From: Bacillus sp. FJAT-27225
GTDB lineage: Bacteria; Bacillota; Bacilli; Bacillales; Cytobacillaceae
Direction: 5' to 3'
Assembly: GCF_001685025.1 (NCBI RefSeq)
Contig: NZ_MAYU01000021.1
Span: forward strand, 372,001 to 436,000
Length of the DNA: 64,000 nucleotides
Part shown: positions 17,675 to 26,692 of the stretch, piece after piece
Numbering within the stretch: the stretch's first letter is position 1
Layout of the letters: the number at the start of each line of letters is the position of its first letter
Notes under the pieces: model-generated
The model's database searches: none
What the model saw: the letters and a program-made list of their open reading frames with translations, nothing else
Told to the model about the DNA's origin: nothing
Program-made: the position numbers and the translations under genes

Positions 17675-18814
17675 TTACTCGGAAAACACAATTTCCTCAA
17701 GAATAGCCAATGGGTCTCTTTTCAATATAGGCTGAATATAATGATTTACCCTGCCGTGGTATTTGCTTAGAAGTTGGCTGTCTTTAAAAAATGCTTCAAG
17801 CTGATCGTCAATTGACTTACCTGCATATTCTAATGGCTTCAGTTCATAAATTAATCCCAGATTTTTAAGGATTCTCAGATTAATTTCTTCCTGGCCAGGC
17901 AGAGCATGATAATTAAAAATTGGTTTTCTTTTCATGATACATTCGCTAATCGTTACTCCACCTGGTTTTGTAAGGATTGCATCTGCCATGTCATATAATG
18001 CATTCATTTCTTGTCTGCACGATATATAGTCAATTGGTATCAGATTATGTTTATTAAGATCCTTAATTTTTTGAAAAAGAGCTTTATTGGTCCCACAAAG
18101 AATTAAATAATGATTAGGAGAAGTATGACCAATTTTTAAAATTAACTCTTCAATCGCTCCTACCCCCAGGTTCCCGCCTGTAACGAGTACTGTCAAAGGT
18201 TTTGGCGGGTTGGTTCGTAGAACAGGGCCGCTGATGGAGATTTTATGATGGACCGGGATACCAGTCAGATAGATTCGGTCTTCTACAATCCCATTTTCGA
18301 TTAAGTATTTTTTCGCGTCATCGGTAGGAACAAAGTGAAAGTCAATATATGCCTTTCCCCACACTTTATGAATGAAAAAATCAGTATAGACATTTATAAC
18401 AGGTATTGATAAATTCCCACTTGCTTTTAAATGATTCAGTAAATACGACGGCAGGCCGTGTGTACAGACGATAAGGTCAGGGTTTTTCTCATTTATCAAC
18501 CTTTTCATGGCTTTGAGAAAAATCCTTTCGTATACCCAAAATCGTTTTTCTTTTTCGAGGTTGCTGTATACATTCCACCGATAAACAGTGCTATAAATTC
18601 GTGGAAAACGTTTTATCCATCCAAGATAAAAAGAAGAAACGAGATTCTCTGCTTTTCCAAGGGTATAGGAAAGGATATCGACCGCTTCGCAAAGGACAGA
18701 AGGATGCTTCGATTGGATTCCATCCATTAAAGCTTTGGCGACCTGATGGTGGCCTGAAGGGATTTGCAGGAACGGCAAAAATAATATTCGTTTGCTGGCA
18801 GAACCCTTTTCCAT
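17675..18814 (-). CDS. MGDG-synthase/UgtP-type glycosyltransferase (YkoN-like)
   Basis: This 379-residue GT-B protein has the MGDG_synth N-terminal pattern FLPFLQIPSGHHQVAKAL, a PDLIVCTHGLPS segment, and a C-terminal donor domain (VTGGNLGVGAIEE, LTKPGGVTISECI). Family members such as UgtP transfer glucose to diacylglycerol at the inner membrane face. The Pro-Gly-Gly donor loop and following Glu are intact. The start ATG 18814 has AGAGGTGAT upstream. It diverges by 92 bp from a metallophosphoesterase gene and opens the yko-like cluster. Confidence 0.85.
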   Translation of the reverse strand: MEKGSASKRILFLPFLQIPSGHHQVAKALMDGIQSKHPSVLCEAVDILSYTLGKAENLVSSFYLGWIKRFPRIYSTVYRWNVYSNLEKEKRFWVYERIFLKAMKRLINEKNPDLIVCTHGLPSYLLNHLKASGNLSIPVINVYTDFFIHKVWGKAYIDFHFVPTDDAKKYLIENGIVEDRIYLTGIPVHHKISISGPVLRTNPPKPLTVLVTGGNLGVGAIEELILKIGHTSPNHYLILCGTNKALFQKIKDLNKHNLIPIDYISCRQEMNALYDMADAILTKPGGVTISECIMKRKPIFNYHALPGQEEINLRILKNLGLIYELKPLEYAGKSIDDQLEAFFKDSQLLSKYHGRVNHYIQPILKRDPLAILEEIVFSE

Positions 18815-18906
18815 GTTATCACCTCTATCATTCCGTACGTAGTTCCATCAATTACCTTGGTTCTAAGAGCCGATCCCCCTGTATAATCAAAGGAGGAGGT
18901 GGATAA

Positions 18907-19746
18907 ATGAACATACTTTATGTTGTAGCAATTCTTTTGGTCTTATCTTGGGCTATTTTACGTGCTTATAAGAATACGAAGGAAGTCGTTATAAATAAAA
19001 TCGAAATTGGCGGAAAGACGAACTCTATCTTGACCATATTGCAGTTATCCGACCTTCACCTCGAACATATATCAATTTCCCCAGAACAGTTATATGAGGA
19101 GCTATCAGATAAGGATATCGATTTGATTGCGCTCACTGGAGATTTTTTGGACCGAAAACGCACCATCCCCAAGTTGGAACCCTATTTAAAGGCTTTAGGC
19201 AAATTGAACGCCAAATATGGGATGTTTGCAGTATTAGGAAATCATGATTATGTCCTTCGCGGAGAAAATCTTCAACTTTTAAAGGATACCCTTCAAAATT
19301 ACGGCGTTACTCTCCTACAAAATGAAAGCAAGCTGCTTTCCGCCAATGGCGACTTAGTGAACATCATTGGTATCGATGACTTTAGTACCGGCCGAAGCAA
19401 TTTGAGAGCATCTTATTCACACGTTAACAACGGACCCAAAATTGTATTGACTCACGACCCCAATATTGTCCTTCATATGAAAGATTATCAGTACGATTAT
19501 TTAATGGCAGGTCATTTTCATGGTGGACAAATTTGTTATCCTAAAGCTTACCATCTTGTAAAAATGGGAAAGCTCGTCCGGATGAATATGATTAAGGGAC
19601 TTCACACTCATGATGGCAAACCTTTCTATATAAATGAAGGTCTTGGACAAACAGGAGTAAATATTCGTGTTGGGAGCCGCCCGGAAATTACACTTCACCA
19701 GATAGCTTTGCCAATTGGCAAAACAGAATCCAATCCAGCTGTTTAA
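18907..19746 (+). CDS. Membrane-anchored metallophosphoesterase (YkoQ-like)
   Basis: This 279-residue protein has an N-terminal membrane helix (about 2-20) and a calcineurin-like phosphoesterase domain. All metal motifs are present: LSDLHLEH, GDFLD, GNHD, THDP and GHFHGGQ. Related membrane-linked enzymes include UDP-diacylglucosamine hydrolase-like and YkuE-like lipid phosphoesterases, so a lipid or cell-wall phosphodiester is likely. The SD GGAGG lies upstream of ATG 18907. It has its own terminator. Confidence 0.88.
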   Translation: MNILYVVAILLVLSWAILRAYKNTKEVVINKIEIGGKTNSILTILQLSDLHLEHISISPEQLYEELSDKDIDLIALTGDFLDRKRTIPKLEPYLKALGKLNAKYGMFAVLGNHDYVLRGENLQLLKDTLQNYGVTLLQNESKLLSANGDLVNIIGIDDFSTGRSNLRASYSHVNNGPKIVLTHDPNIVLHMKDYQYDYLMAGHFHGGQICYPKAYHLVKMGKLVRMNMIKGLHTHDGKPFYINEGLGQTGVNIRVGSRPEITLHQIALPIGKTESNPAV

Positions 19747-19776
19747 TGAGACTGTTAACTATTGTTAACAGTCTTT
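19747..19776 (+). terminator. Terminator of the metallophosphoesterase gene
   Basis: GACTGTTAAC-TATT-GTTAACAGTC is a perfect 10-bp stem followed by TTTTTGTATT. It faces the convergent ykoP end. Confidence 0.9.
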
Positions 19777-19781
19777 TTGTA

Positions 19782-20345
19782 TTACTTATTTGAGTTGTAA
19801 AGTCTTCCAAGTTTATCCTTAGACATAACTAAATATCCCGGAGGAGATTTTTTTATCCTTTTTATAGAAAAGCTAGTTGATGCCAAAAACGCAATGGGCA
19901 AGAACGTGATCCACTTTAACCATCTATAAAAAGGATGTGAGATAGAAAAAACCTCGAATCCCAATCTGTCACTTCCAGTACATAAAGTTGTGATTCCGAT
20001 AATCCCTTTAATTTCACTTGAGCGCTTATGATCGCGTATATACGTTTCAATCCCTGGCAAAGACCTCTCAACTAACCTATAAATGGTCTTGGCCCTCTTT
20101 ATTTCACTATTCATTTGATAAAGTTCTTTTAAAAGTCGGACATTATGCAAATGGATTTTTACCAATAAATCACTTTTCTTAATATGCAATCCATCGGACA
20201 GAATTAGCTCCTTGCCCTTATACCTGGTCAATCTAACCCGGAATATATTTCGGCTTACTAAGGAATCCGAGACGTAGGTCAGTCTCGTGAACTTATAATA
20301 AAAAGGATCCAATATAGTCCAAACCGATAAAATATACTGTTTCAC
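19782..20345 (-). CDS. ykoP: YkoP family protein
   Basis: This 187-residue basic protein resembles YkoP, a family of unknown function. One hydrophobic segment (about 140-160, FLPIAFLASTSF) follows a Trp-rich HPFYRWLKW sequence, suggesting membrane attachment. The start is GTG 20345 with AAGG upstream, 15 bp after the phosphatase gene, so the two are probably cotranscribed. Its co-occurrence with a lipid glycosyltransferase and phosphohydrolases suggests an envelope role. Confidence 0.7.
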   Translation of the reverse strand: MKQYILSVWTILDPFYYKFTRLTYVSDSLVSRNIFRVRLTRYKGKELILSDGLHIKKSDLLVKIHLHNVRLLKELYQMNSEIKRAKTIYRLVERSLPGIETYIRDHKRSSEIKGIIGITTLCTGSDRLGFEVFSISHPFYRWLKWITFLPIAFLASTSFSIKRIKKSPPGYLVMSKDKLGRLYNSNK

Positions 20346-20360
20346 AATATCCTTATCCCC

Positions 20361-21137
20361 TTACTCTAGGTTTAGCTTTGAACTCCCCTCCTCTGTACTT
20401 TGGCCAGAAAATGTTAACGTGGCCAAAACAGGAAGATGATCCGAGATCTCCCTCTCACTTGTAACAACCTCACAATCAACAACGTTAAAGTATCGATTGA
20501 CAAAAATATAATCCAGCCTCCTAAATGGGCGTCTTGATGGAAATGTATGCCCTCCCGATGAACGTTGATGAGTTTCAGTCCATACGTCGGTAAGCTGTTC
20601 TGTTACTCTCCGCCACGTCCTGGACCGCGGAGTCATGTTCCAATCCCCCATCACAATGGATGGTCCTTTGATTTCATTGACTTTGTTAAGAATAAATGAA
20701 GATTGTTTTTTATGCTGAAACAAAGCAAGGCTTAAGTGGGTGACAAAGACTTTCAACGTCTGGTCCCCAGTTTTTAAGGCTACCTCAAGGAGGGCTCTGT
20801 CTTCGATTACTTTTGGCAAAAAATCAAAAGGGTAATTCTTTGGTTCAATAATTGGCAAACGGGTTAGTAACGCATTACCAAATTGTCTTTTTTCATTACC
20901 ATCGAGGCCTTCCATCGTTACTGCGGGCCCAAAAACATGATCATATTGTAATTCCTTTGCCAAATATTTCGCCTGGTCTTGAAATGCACTTCGTTCGGAA
21001 AAAAAGCGGTCTACTTCGTTGAGACCGATAATATCCGCATCCAAACTCTTTAAGAGTGAGGCAATCCGTCCTAAATCGAGTTCTTTATCAACTCCGATCC
21101 CATGATGAATATTAAAAGTTACTACCCTGAAGTCCAC
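20361..21137 (-). CDS. Endonuclease/exonuclease/phosphatase (EEP) superfamily protein
   Basis: This 258-residue protein has the EEP core: VVTFNIHHG, the metal Glu in IIGLNEVDRF, VFVTHLSL, MGDWNMTP, and the terminal SDHLPV. The superfamily includes nucleases, sphingomyelinases and inositol-phosphate phosphatases. No signal peptide is evident. I prefer GTG 21137, after GGGAGAG with 6 nt spacing, to TTG 21152. It is the first gene of a pair with ykoP. Lipid context favours a phosphodiesterase role, but this is inference. Confidence 0.82.
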   Translation of the reverse strand: MDFRVVTFNIHHGIGVDKELDLGRIASLLKSLDADIIGLNEVDRFFSERSAFQDQAKYLAKELQYDHVFGPAVTMEGLDGNEKRQFGNALLTRLPIIEPKNYPFDFLPKVIEDRALLEVALKTGDQTLKVFVTHLSLALFQHKKQSSFILNKVNEIKGPSIVMGDWNMTPRSRTWRRVTEQLTDVWTETHQRSSGGHTFPSRRPFRRLDYIFVNRYFNVVDCEVVTSEREISDHLPVLATLTFSGQSTEEGSSKLNLE

Positions 21138-21305
21138 ACTGCACTCTCCCAATTAAAATTACTGCCTCTTTTATGGTTTCACCTAAATCCGAGTTTATGA
21201 TAGCAGATGCTTATTTTTTTCAAAGAAATGGCTGTCTTTTTTGGAAACTAAGGGTTGTTTCAAGTGATTGAGGAACATATTAAAAAGAAAAAGCGGGGGA
21301 AGGCT

Positions 21306-22784
21306 ATGCATTTAAATGACACGGACGGGAAACCGACTAAAAAACCGATTATTTTGATCATCGTTGATACACTTATGGATGGGCCTTTGGTAGAGGCGAT
21401 GCAGACGGGTATGGCTCCCGCATTGAAATTCTTGAAAGAGAAAGGGAACTATTATCCAAATATTGTTGCTCCATTTCCGACCATGTCAGTAAATGTGGAT
21501 ACAACCCTACTGACAGGCACGTATTGCCATCAACATAAGATTCCAGGCTTGGTGTGGTTTAATAAGAAAGAAAACAGACTCGTTAACTACGGAACCCATT
21601 ATCGTGAGCTATTCAAACTGGGCCTAAGCAAGTCGGTTGAGGATTTGTTATTTAATATGAACGAGAGTCATATCAGCCATAATGTAACTACGATTCATCA
21701 GGACCTGGATAGGATGGGGAAGTCTTCCGCTTCCATTAATGCCCTTATTTTCAAGGGCCCCGTTCTGCAATCATTAAAGATACCTTGGCTCGCAAAAGCA
21801 TTTACTAATATTAAGAAGCATCAAGTGCACGCTCCTAAGTATTTTGCATACGGAAGGTTAGCCCGCCTTTCCCCTTCAATGCAATATCAGCATTTTTGGC
21901 AGAAAGGCGGCGTAAACGACTTATCATCTGTTCATCAGCTACGGCATTTAATCAAATCCAATAATCTTCCTTCTTTCTCAATTGTATATTTGCCAGACCT
22001 TGACCAGCGAATCCACAAAAATGGAAGGATGGATTTGAAGGGAATTAAAAACGCAGATAAACAAATTCAAAAAATCCTTGATCTGTATGGTGATTGGGAG
22101 AAAGCTTTGAGTGAAAACATCTGGATCGCAATGGGAGACAATGGGCAAGCATGGGTGCATTCCAAGCGGTCAGAGGCTGTCATCAATTTAAAAACAATCC
22201 TTCATTCTTTTAAAATCATGGGGCTGCGAAAAGGGATTATGCCTTCGGACGAAGTGATCCTTGCAGTGAACGATAGAATGGCTTATATTTATTCGCTCAA
22301 CCTTGAAACGGTACCGCTTGAAAGTATCGTTAAAGAGCTCCAAGGGGAAAAAAGAATTGATATTATAGCCTGGAAAATAGGTGAAGATATTGCTGTTAGG
22401 TCTACAGACTATGTGGGCGAATTAAGATTTAGGAGGAATGGTGTCCACAAGGATCAGTATGGGCAAACTTGGGATCTGTCCGGGAACCACGCCATTTTGG
22501 ACCTTAAACTAAATTCGGGGATAATTTCATATAGGGATTATCCTGATGCCTTGGCAAGATTATACAGCTCCCTCTTTTCTCATGAAGGGGACTTCCTCGT
22601 GGTAAGCGCAAGGCCAGGATATGAATTTGCCGGAGAAGGATCTCCCGTTCACCTTGGAGGAGCCGGGCATGGCGGTTTGCATAAGCAGGATAGCATCGTA
22701 CCCCTTATTGTAGCAGGGACGGATTCTACCCCTGAAAAATTACGAATTGTCGACTTAAAGAATTGGCTCCTCACTCTTTTATAA
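21306..22784 (+). CDS. Alkaline-phosphatase-superfamily phosphodiesterase
   Basis: This 492-residue protein fits the type I phosphodiesterase/nucleotide pyrophosphatase family. An N-terminal Asp is in IIVDTLMDGPL, the nucleophile region is PFPTMSVNVDTTLLTG, and further metal ligands lie in HQHKIPG, LPDLDQRIHKNG, MGDNGQ and HGGLHKQD. Such enzymes cleave phosphodiester or phosphonate head groups. No clear signal peptide is seen. The start ATG 21306 follows GGGGGAAGG; the TTG at 21255 has unsuitable spacing. It is divergent from the EEP gene. Confidence 0.82.
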   Translation: MHLNDTDGKPTKKPIILIIVDTLMDGPLVEAMQTGMAPALKFLKEKGNYYPNIVAPFPTMSVNVDTTLLTGTYCHQHKIPGLVWFNKKENRLVNYGTHYRELFKLGLSKSVEDLLFNMNESHISHNVTTIHQDLDRMGKSSASINALIFKGPVLQSLKIPWLAKAFTNIKKHQVHAPKYFAYGRLARLSPSMQYQHFWQKGGVNDLSSVHQLRHLIKSNNLPSFSIVYLPDLDQRIHKNGRMDLKGIKNADKQIQKILDLYGDWEKALSENIWIAMGDNGQAWVHSKRSEAVINLKTILHSFKIMGLRKGIMPSDEVILAVNDRMAYIYSLNLETVPLESIVKELQGEKRIDIIAWKIGEDIAVRSTDYVGELRFRRNGVHKDQYGQTWDLSGNHAILDLKLNSGIISYRDYPDALARLYSSLFSHEGDFLVVSARPGYEFAGEGSPVHLGGAGHGGLHKQDSIVPLIVAGTDSTPEKLRIVDLKNWLLTLL

Positions 22785-22793
22785 TATAACTAA

Positions 22794-22828
22794 AAGAGAC
22801 CATCCAAAGTTTGGATGGTCTCCTTTTT
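22794..22828. terminator. Bidirectional terminator between the phosphodiesterase gene and trhO
   Basis: GAGACCATCC-AAAGTTT-GGATGGTCTC is followed by CTTTTT, and preceded by AAAA for the other strand. It serves both convergent genes. Confidence 0.9.
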
Positions 22829-22833
22829 ATCGA

Positions 22834-23802
22834 TTATCGAGAAGGCACTTCGTCTCCTAGCGCGCGAAGGCGTTCGGCTACCTGCTCTCCAGTTAGCCCG
22901 TGTTCTTTCACATACATATTACGTGGGTGAACCCGACATTCATGAGTACAGCCACGAAGATGCTTATGCTCGTTTTCCTCGGAGCAAAGGATTTGCTTAT
23001 TGCACTCAGGGTTGGCACAGTTCACATACCGTTCACACGGCTCACCAGTGAAGTAATCTTTTCCGACAACAACATGCTCAACCTGATTGACTGGCACGGA
23101 AATACGCTCATCGAAGACATACATTTTGCCATTCCACAGCTGTCCCTTTACCTCAGGGTCCTTACCATATGTTGCAATTCCGCCATGCAGCTGTCCAACA
23201 TCCTCAAAGCCTTCCTTCACAAGCCAGCCTGAGAACTTCTCACAGCGAATCCCGCCTGTGCAATACGTCAGGACTTTTTTGCCCTCCAACTCGTCTTTAT
23301 GCTCGCGAATCCAGTCCGGAAGCTCGCGGAACGCTTTAATGTCAGGACGTATCGCACCGCGGAAATGGCCAAGGTCATACTCATAGTCATTCCGTGCATC
23401 AATAACGACCGTATCCGGATCCTGCATTGCTTCATAAAATTCCTTTGGGCTTAAATATTGGCCGGTCACCTGGTTCGGGTCGACATCGTCTTCAAGCCTT
23501 AAAGTAACAAGCTCGCTTCGATGGCGAACATGCATCTTTTTAAACGCATGCCCTTCCGCTTCATCGATCTTGAATACCATATCAGCAAAACGAGGGTCTT
23601 CCCTCATTGCCTTCATATAGTCATCTGTTTGTTCAATGGTTCCAGATACAGTTCCATTGATTCCCTCTGATGCAATCAGAATCCTTCCCTTCAGGCCAAG
23701 CTCCTTGCAGAACTTCAGATGCTGAGCTGTAAATTCCTCTGGATTCTCAATGTGGACATACTTATAATACAGTAAAACTCTATATGGTTTTGTTTCGTGC
23801 AT
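22834..23802 (-). CDS. trhO: Oxygen-dependent tRNA uridine(34) hydroxylase TrhO
   Basis: This 322-residue protein hydroxylates U34 of certain tRNAs, the first step to 5-methoxyuridine. An N-terminal acylphosphatase-like region is followed by a rhodanese domain with the active-site loop [10 protein letters not shown] cysteine-rich C-terminal segment ([21 protein letters not shown]) probably binds metal. The B. subtilis orthologue is YbfQ. The SD AGGAG lies upstream of ATG 23802. Confidence 0.95.
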   Translation of the reverse strand: MHETKPYRVLLYYKYVHIENPEEFTAQHLKFCKELGLKGRILIASEGINGTVSGTIEQTDDYMKAMREDPRFADMVFKIDEAEGHAFKKMHVRHRSELVTLRLEDDVDPNQVTGQYLSPKEFYEAMQDPDTVVIDARNDYEYDLGHFRGAIRPDIKAFRELPDWIREHKDELEGKKVLTYCTGGIRCEKFSGWLVKEGFEDVGQLHGGIATYGKDPEVKGQLWNGKMYVFDERISVPVNQVEHVVVGKDYFTGEPCERYVNCANPECNKQILCSEENEHKHLRGCTHECRVHPRNMYVKEHGLTGEQVAERLRALGDEVPSR

Positions 23803-23888
23803 ATATATGAACTCCTATCATTAATACTATATGAATAGGGTTAACCCCCAATAAGCCATTTTATAGGAAAAGGCGGAAGTTTTCAATA

Positions 23889-24134
23889 CTACTCGAACTC
23901 AGCCAACTCTTTTTTAATCTGAGTGCGGATTTTATCAAGGCATTCCTCGGGAGTTTTCGCAAAAATCCGCTTCCCATTTACCATTGCATATGGGCTTCGG
24001 GCGCACATCCCGCAAAAATTCAAGCAATCATTGCGGAGCACCGCAACCTCCGGGAACTCAGCTTCCAGAATCGCTTCAATATCTAGCTGATTAATCCAAT
24101 TGCTGTCACATATATCGACGATGATTATCCCCAT
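23889..24134 (-). CDS. yuzB: YuzB family protein (DUF1450)
   Basis: This 81-residue protein has conserved cysteines in ICDSN and NDCLNFCGMCARSPYAMVNG, the DUF1450/YuzB pattern, which suggests a metal or Fe-S site. Function is unknown. The SD GGGAGG precedes ATG 24134, 20 bp after murB, so it is probably cotranscribed. A second, more distant DUF1450 protein lies at 25720-25995. Confidence 0.88.
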   Translation of the reverse strand: MGIIIVDICDSNWINQLDIEAILEAEFPEVAVLRNDCLNFCGMCARSPYAMVNGKRIFAKTPEECLDKIRTQIKKELAEFE

Positions 24135-24154
24135 TTGCGGTTCCTCCCTCTTTG

Positions 24155-25069
24155 TTAATCTTCTCCCAAAACAATTACTTCAGTCTCTAATTCAACATCA
24201 TACTTTTTCTTTACCGTATCACGGACAACTTCAATTAACTTTAAATAGTCACTCGATGTTGCATGGTCAATGTTTACGATGAAGCCGGCGTGCTTTTTGG
24301 AAACCTCGGCTCCGCCAATCCGTTTGCCCTGAAGATTGCTATCCTGGATCAGCTTGCCCGCAAAATATCCCGGCGGCCTCTTAAAAACGCTCCCGCACGA
24401 AGGATACTCCAACGGCTGCTTTGACTCCCTGGCTTCTGTAAGCTCATCCATCTTTGCCTTAATCCGTTCAGGGTCTCCCTCCTCAAGACGGAACTCCGCC
24501 TCCACAATAATGTAATCACTGCCCTGAAACATACTCTTCCGATAACCGAGAGCCAATTCCTCTTTTTCGAAAAAACGGACGGTACCATGCTTATCTATCG
24601 CTGTCGCCATAACAAGCACGTCAGAAATTTGTCCGCCATATGCACCCGCATTCATGTACAATGCCCCGCCAACGCTGCCTGGAATTCCGCAGGCGAATTC
24701 AAGACCTGACAGGCTGTGCTCTAATGCCATTCTGGAAACATCAATAATCCGGGCCCCGCTTTGGGCGGAAATTACATTGCCGCTGGCGGTTATACTTGTT
24801 AGTTTACCCATTCCAACCGTAATTCCCCGGATTCCCCCATCTTTGACAATCACATTTGAGCCACTGCCCAGAATCGTAACAGGAATCTCCAGCTCCTGTG
24901 CATGCCGCAGGACTGCCTGGAGTTCCTCAATCGTTTCAGGGGTCACAAAAATATCTGCCTTCCCCCCAAGTTTCGTATACGTATGGTTTCTTATCGGTTC
25001 ATCCAATAAAACGTTTTCTTCCTTTATATAGTCACATATTAAGCCATAAAATTTCGTTAGTTTATTCAT
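24155..25069 (-). CDS. murB: UDP-N-acetylenolpyruvoylglucosamine reductase MurB
   Basis: This 304-residue flavoenzyme makes UDP-N-acetylmuramate for peptidoglycan. The FAD-binding PP-loop region (TYTKLGGKADIFV, ILGSGSNVIVKDGG) leads to GIPGSVGGALYMNAGAYGG, the proton-donor Ser in YPSCGSVFKRP, and the C-terminal Glu region LETEVIVLGE. Length fits the short, Bacillus-type MurB. The start ATG 25069 is preceded by AGAGGTGCAAC. This is a single-gene murB, not in the mur operon. Confidence 0.96.
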   Translation of the reverse strand: MNKLTKFYGLICDYIKEENVLLDEPIRNHTYTKLGGKADIFVTPETIEELQAVLRHAQELEIPVTILGSGSNVIVKDGGIRGITVGMGKLTSITASGNVISAQSGARIIDVSRMALEHSLSGLEFACGIPGSVGGALYMNAGAYGGQISDVLVMATAIDKHGTVRFFEKEELALGYRKSMFQGSDYIIVEAEFRLEEGDPERIKAKMDELTEARESKQPLEYPSCGSVFKRPPGYFAGKLIQDSNLQGKRIGGAEVSKKHAGFIVNIDHATSSDYLKLIEVVRDTVKKKYDVELETEVIVLGED

Positions 25070-25088
25070 TGTTGCACCTCTAAAAAAT

Positions 25089-25121
25089 GATAATACCTCC
25101 CCGGAATAAGGAGAGGTATCA
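25089..25121 (-). terminator. Terminator of the flavin reductase gene
   Basis: On the minus strand GATACCTCTCC...GGGGAGGTATT is followed by ATCATTTTTT, placed between the flavin reductase gene and murB. Confidence 0.75.
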
Positions 25122-25137
25122 CTAGTCTAGCCTAAAC

Positions 25138-25632
25138 TTATTTAGTATAAAACTCAACAGGAATTTTGCCGAACGTCCGCTTATGATAAAGAAGCGGTTC
25201 TTTGTTGTAGCTTTCAATTCCGATAACTTCGCCAATCAAAATGGTGTGATCCCCGGCATCCACTGTTTTGAAGGTTTTGCACTGCATAACACCCGTAACT
25301 CCGGCAAGCACTGGAAGATTGTGTTCAGAAAGCTCCCATTCACACTGGCTGAACCGGTCCGCACCCTTCATGGCAAACAGGCTGCAAACATCACCCTGTT
25401 CTGCAGCAAGTACGTTGACTGCAAACTTCCCGGTATTAACAAATAGGTCATGAGAAGAAACTCTTTTGTCTATCGACCACAAAATCAAAAGCGGGTCAAG
25501 TGAAACCGATGCGAATGAGTTAACAGTCAAGCCCACAGGTGTGCCATTTTCATCAACTGTTGTCACAACTGTAACGCCAGTCGGATAATTCCCCATTACC
25601 TCTTTGAATTTTGCTACTTGATCCATCCCCAT
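25138..25632 (-). CDS. Flavin reductase-like FMN-binding protein
   Basis: This 164-residue split-barrel flavoprotein has the typical core YPTGVTVVTT, GLTVNSFASVSLDPLLILWSI and DHTILIGEV. These proteins supply reduced flavin to monooxygenases or act as NAD(P)H:FMN oxidoreductases. The partner is not evident here. SD AAGGAG lies before ATG 25632; the in-frame ATG at 25626 has better spacing and may be the true start. Confidence 0.88.
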   Translation of the reverse strand: MGMDQVAKFKEVMGNYPTGVTVVTTVDENGTPVGLTVNSFASVSLDPLLILWSIDKRVSSHDLFVNTGKFAVNVLAAEQGDVCSLFAMKGADRFSQCEWELSEHNLPVLAGVTGVMQCKTFKTVDAGDHTILIGEVIGIESYNKEPLLYHKRTFGKIPVEFYTK

Positions 25633-25719
25633 ACACTCCTTAGAAATATTGTGAAAAGCCCATTAGCAAGATGTGCTCCATGACTTGAAAACCAACCAGG
25701 GGTAACTTAACTTGGTAAT

Positions 25720-25995
25720 CTACACTTCACGTTCAGCAAGCTTTTTTAGCTTTACAAGCAGATCGCCTGAAGATTCTGCAGAAACATATTGGCCATCGAC
25801 CAGTGCATAAGGAGACAATTTGCATTCCCTGCAATGGCTCTGGCATTCATATTCCTTATATGAAACCTGTTTTCCATTTAAAAACTTCTGATAGTCCGCA
25901 AGATTCTCCTCCGACAAAAACCGATCAAGGTTTTTCTCGCAAAACTCAACATTGATCCTCTTTTGCTTTGGAAACAATGCGCTGAATAATTTCAT
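25720..25995 (-). CDS. DUF1450 (YuzB-like) small cysteine protein
   Basis: This 91-residue protein has EFCEKN near the N-terminus and ECQSHCRECKLSPYALVDGQYVSA, paralleling the YuzB pattern of an early Cys and a C-x2/3-C cluster before SPYA. It probably binds metal, with function unknown. The start ATG 25995 has AAAAGGATGCAGGAG upstream. A longer frame to 26130 runs into a palindromic repeat and is discounted. Confidence 0.72.
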   Translation of the reverse strand: MKLFSALFPKQKRINVEFCEKNLDRFLSEENLADYQKFLNGKQVSYKEYECQSHCRECKLSPYALVDGQYVSAESSGDLLVKLKKLAEREV

Positions 25996-26022
25996 TCTCC
26001 TGCATCCTTTTGGCTTTATGGC

Positions 26023-26173
26023 TTTATCCCGCATTAACGGGCAGTAAGATCCCATATCAGAATCCTGAGTTAATAAAAATATAGACGTGGGATCAACTGC
26101 CCACAAATGCCCGATTGGTTCAACTATCAATCAGTGGGAGACAAAGCCCCCCTCTGATTGAAGTTTCACTTTA
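26023..26173 (-). repeat. Composite palindromic repeat, variant inverted copy
   Basis: Read on the minus strand it begins TAAAGTGAAACTT, then a CAATCAG...CTGATTG hairpin, TAGTTGAACCAATCGGGC, a GGGCAGT/ACTGCCC hairpin with an insert, and ends TTAATGCGGGATAAAG. The ends match the full copies at 6177, 30864 and 33851, but the central block is shorter. Its first bases contain the TGA stop codon of yneR. Confidence 0.8.
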
Positions 26174-26456
26174 CATACTTATATTCAACTTCATCATATT
26201 CTTCATTGTACTCCACATAGAGATCGTGCCCGTTAAAGAACCATATGTCCGTTTCATCGGCATAAAATAGAATTCCATCCACTTCGGTCGAAACAGCCGC
26301 ATCGACAGGATCCTCGACCGAAAAACCAAGTGAAAAGTTTTCCTGGACAGGGCTTGAACCATAAATCTTCGCGAAAAACTTCACATGTGACCCGGACTCA
26401 ACGCCGACCTCGTCCTTGAACCATCGAAGAGCTTCTTTGCTAATGTTAATTTTCAA
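26166..26456 (-). CDS. yneR: HesB/YneR-like iron-sulfur-biosynthesis-fold protein
   Basis: This 96-residue protein resembles YneR, a HesB/IscA-fold family that lacks the three Fe-S cysteines, as here (no Cys at all). Its role is unknown. The start is TTG 26456, with GGAGGAG upstream. The stop TGA is formed within the end of the palindromic repeat (AAAGTGAAACTT), so the last residues may differ from relatives. Confidence 0.82.
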   Translation of the reverse strand: MKINISKEALRWFKDEVGVESGSHVKFFAKIYGSSPVQENFSLGFSVEDPVDAAVSTEVDGILFYADETDIWFFNGHDLYVEYNEEYDEVEYKYVK

Positions 26457-26628
26457 TATATGCTCCTCCTAAAAACAAGCAATTTTATTATACTAATTTG
26501 CAGCATTTATTCATATAGTGTTTATCTGATTTTCAATCTAAAGATAAACTCGGGGATTGTCAAACAATCCGTTTGGTCATTTTAACATGCTTTGCACGTT
26601 TTTTAGTGAAAGCCATCCAACAAAAGAA

Positions 26629-26670
26629 GCCTCGTTTGTATGGGATTTTCCTTAACCCTCACAAACAAGG
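26629..26670 (-). terminator. Probable terminator of the GntR/ABC operon
   Basis: On the minus strand CCTTGTTTGT pairs with ACAAACGAGG around a GGGTTAAGGAAAATCCC inner hairpin, then CTTCTTTTG. The T-tract is modest. Confidence 0.5.
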
Positions 26671-26692
26671 CCGATCGTTCTGTTTTTATCCG

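Noticed and set aside
25996-26130. Upstream extension of the DUF1450 gene
   Set aside because: Part of it lies in the inverted repeat copy and it does not resemble the family N-terminus.
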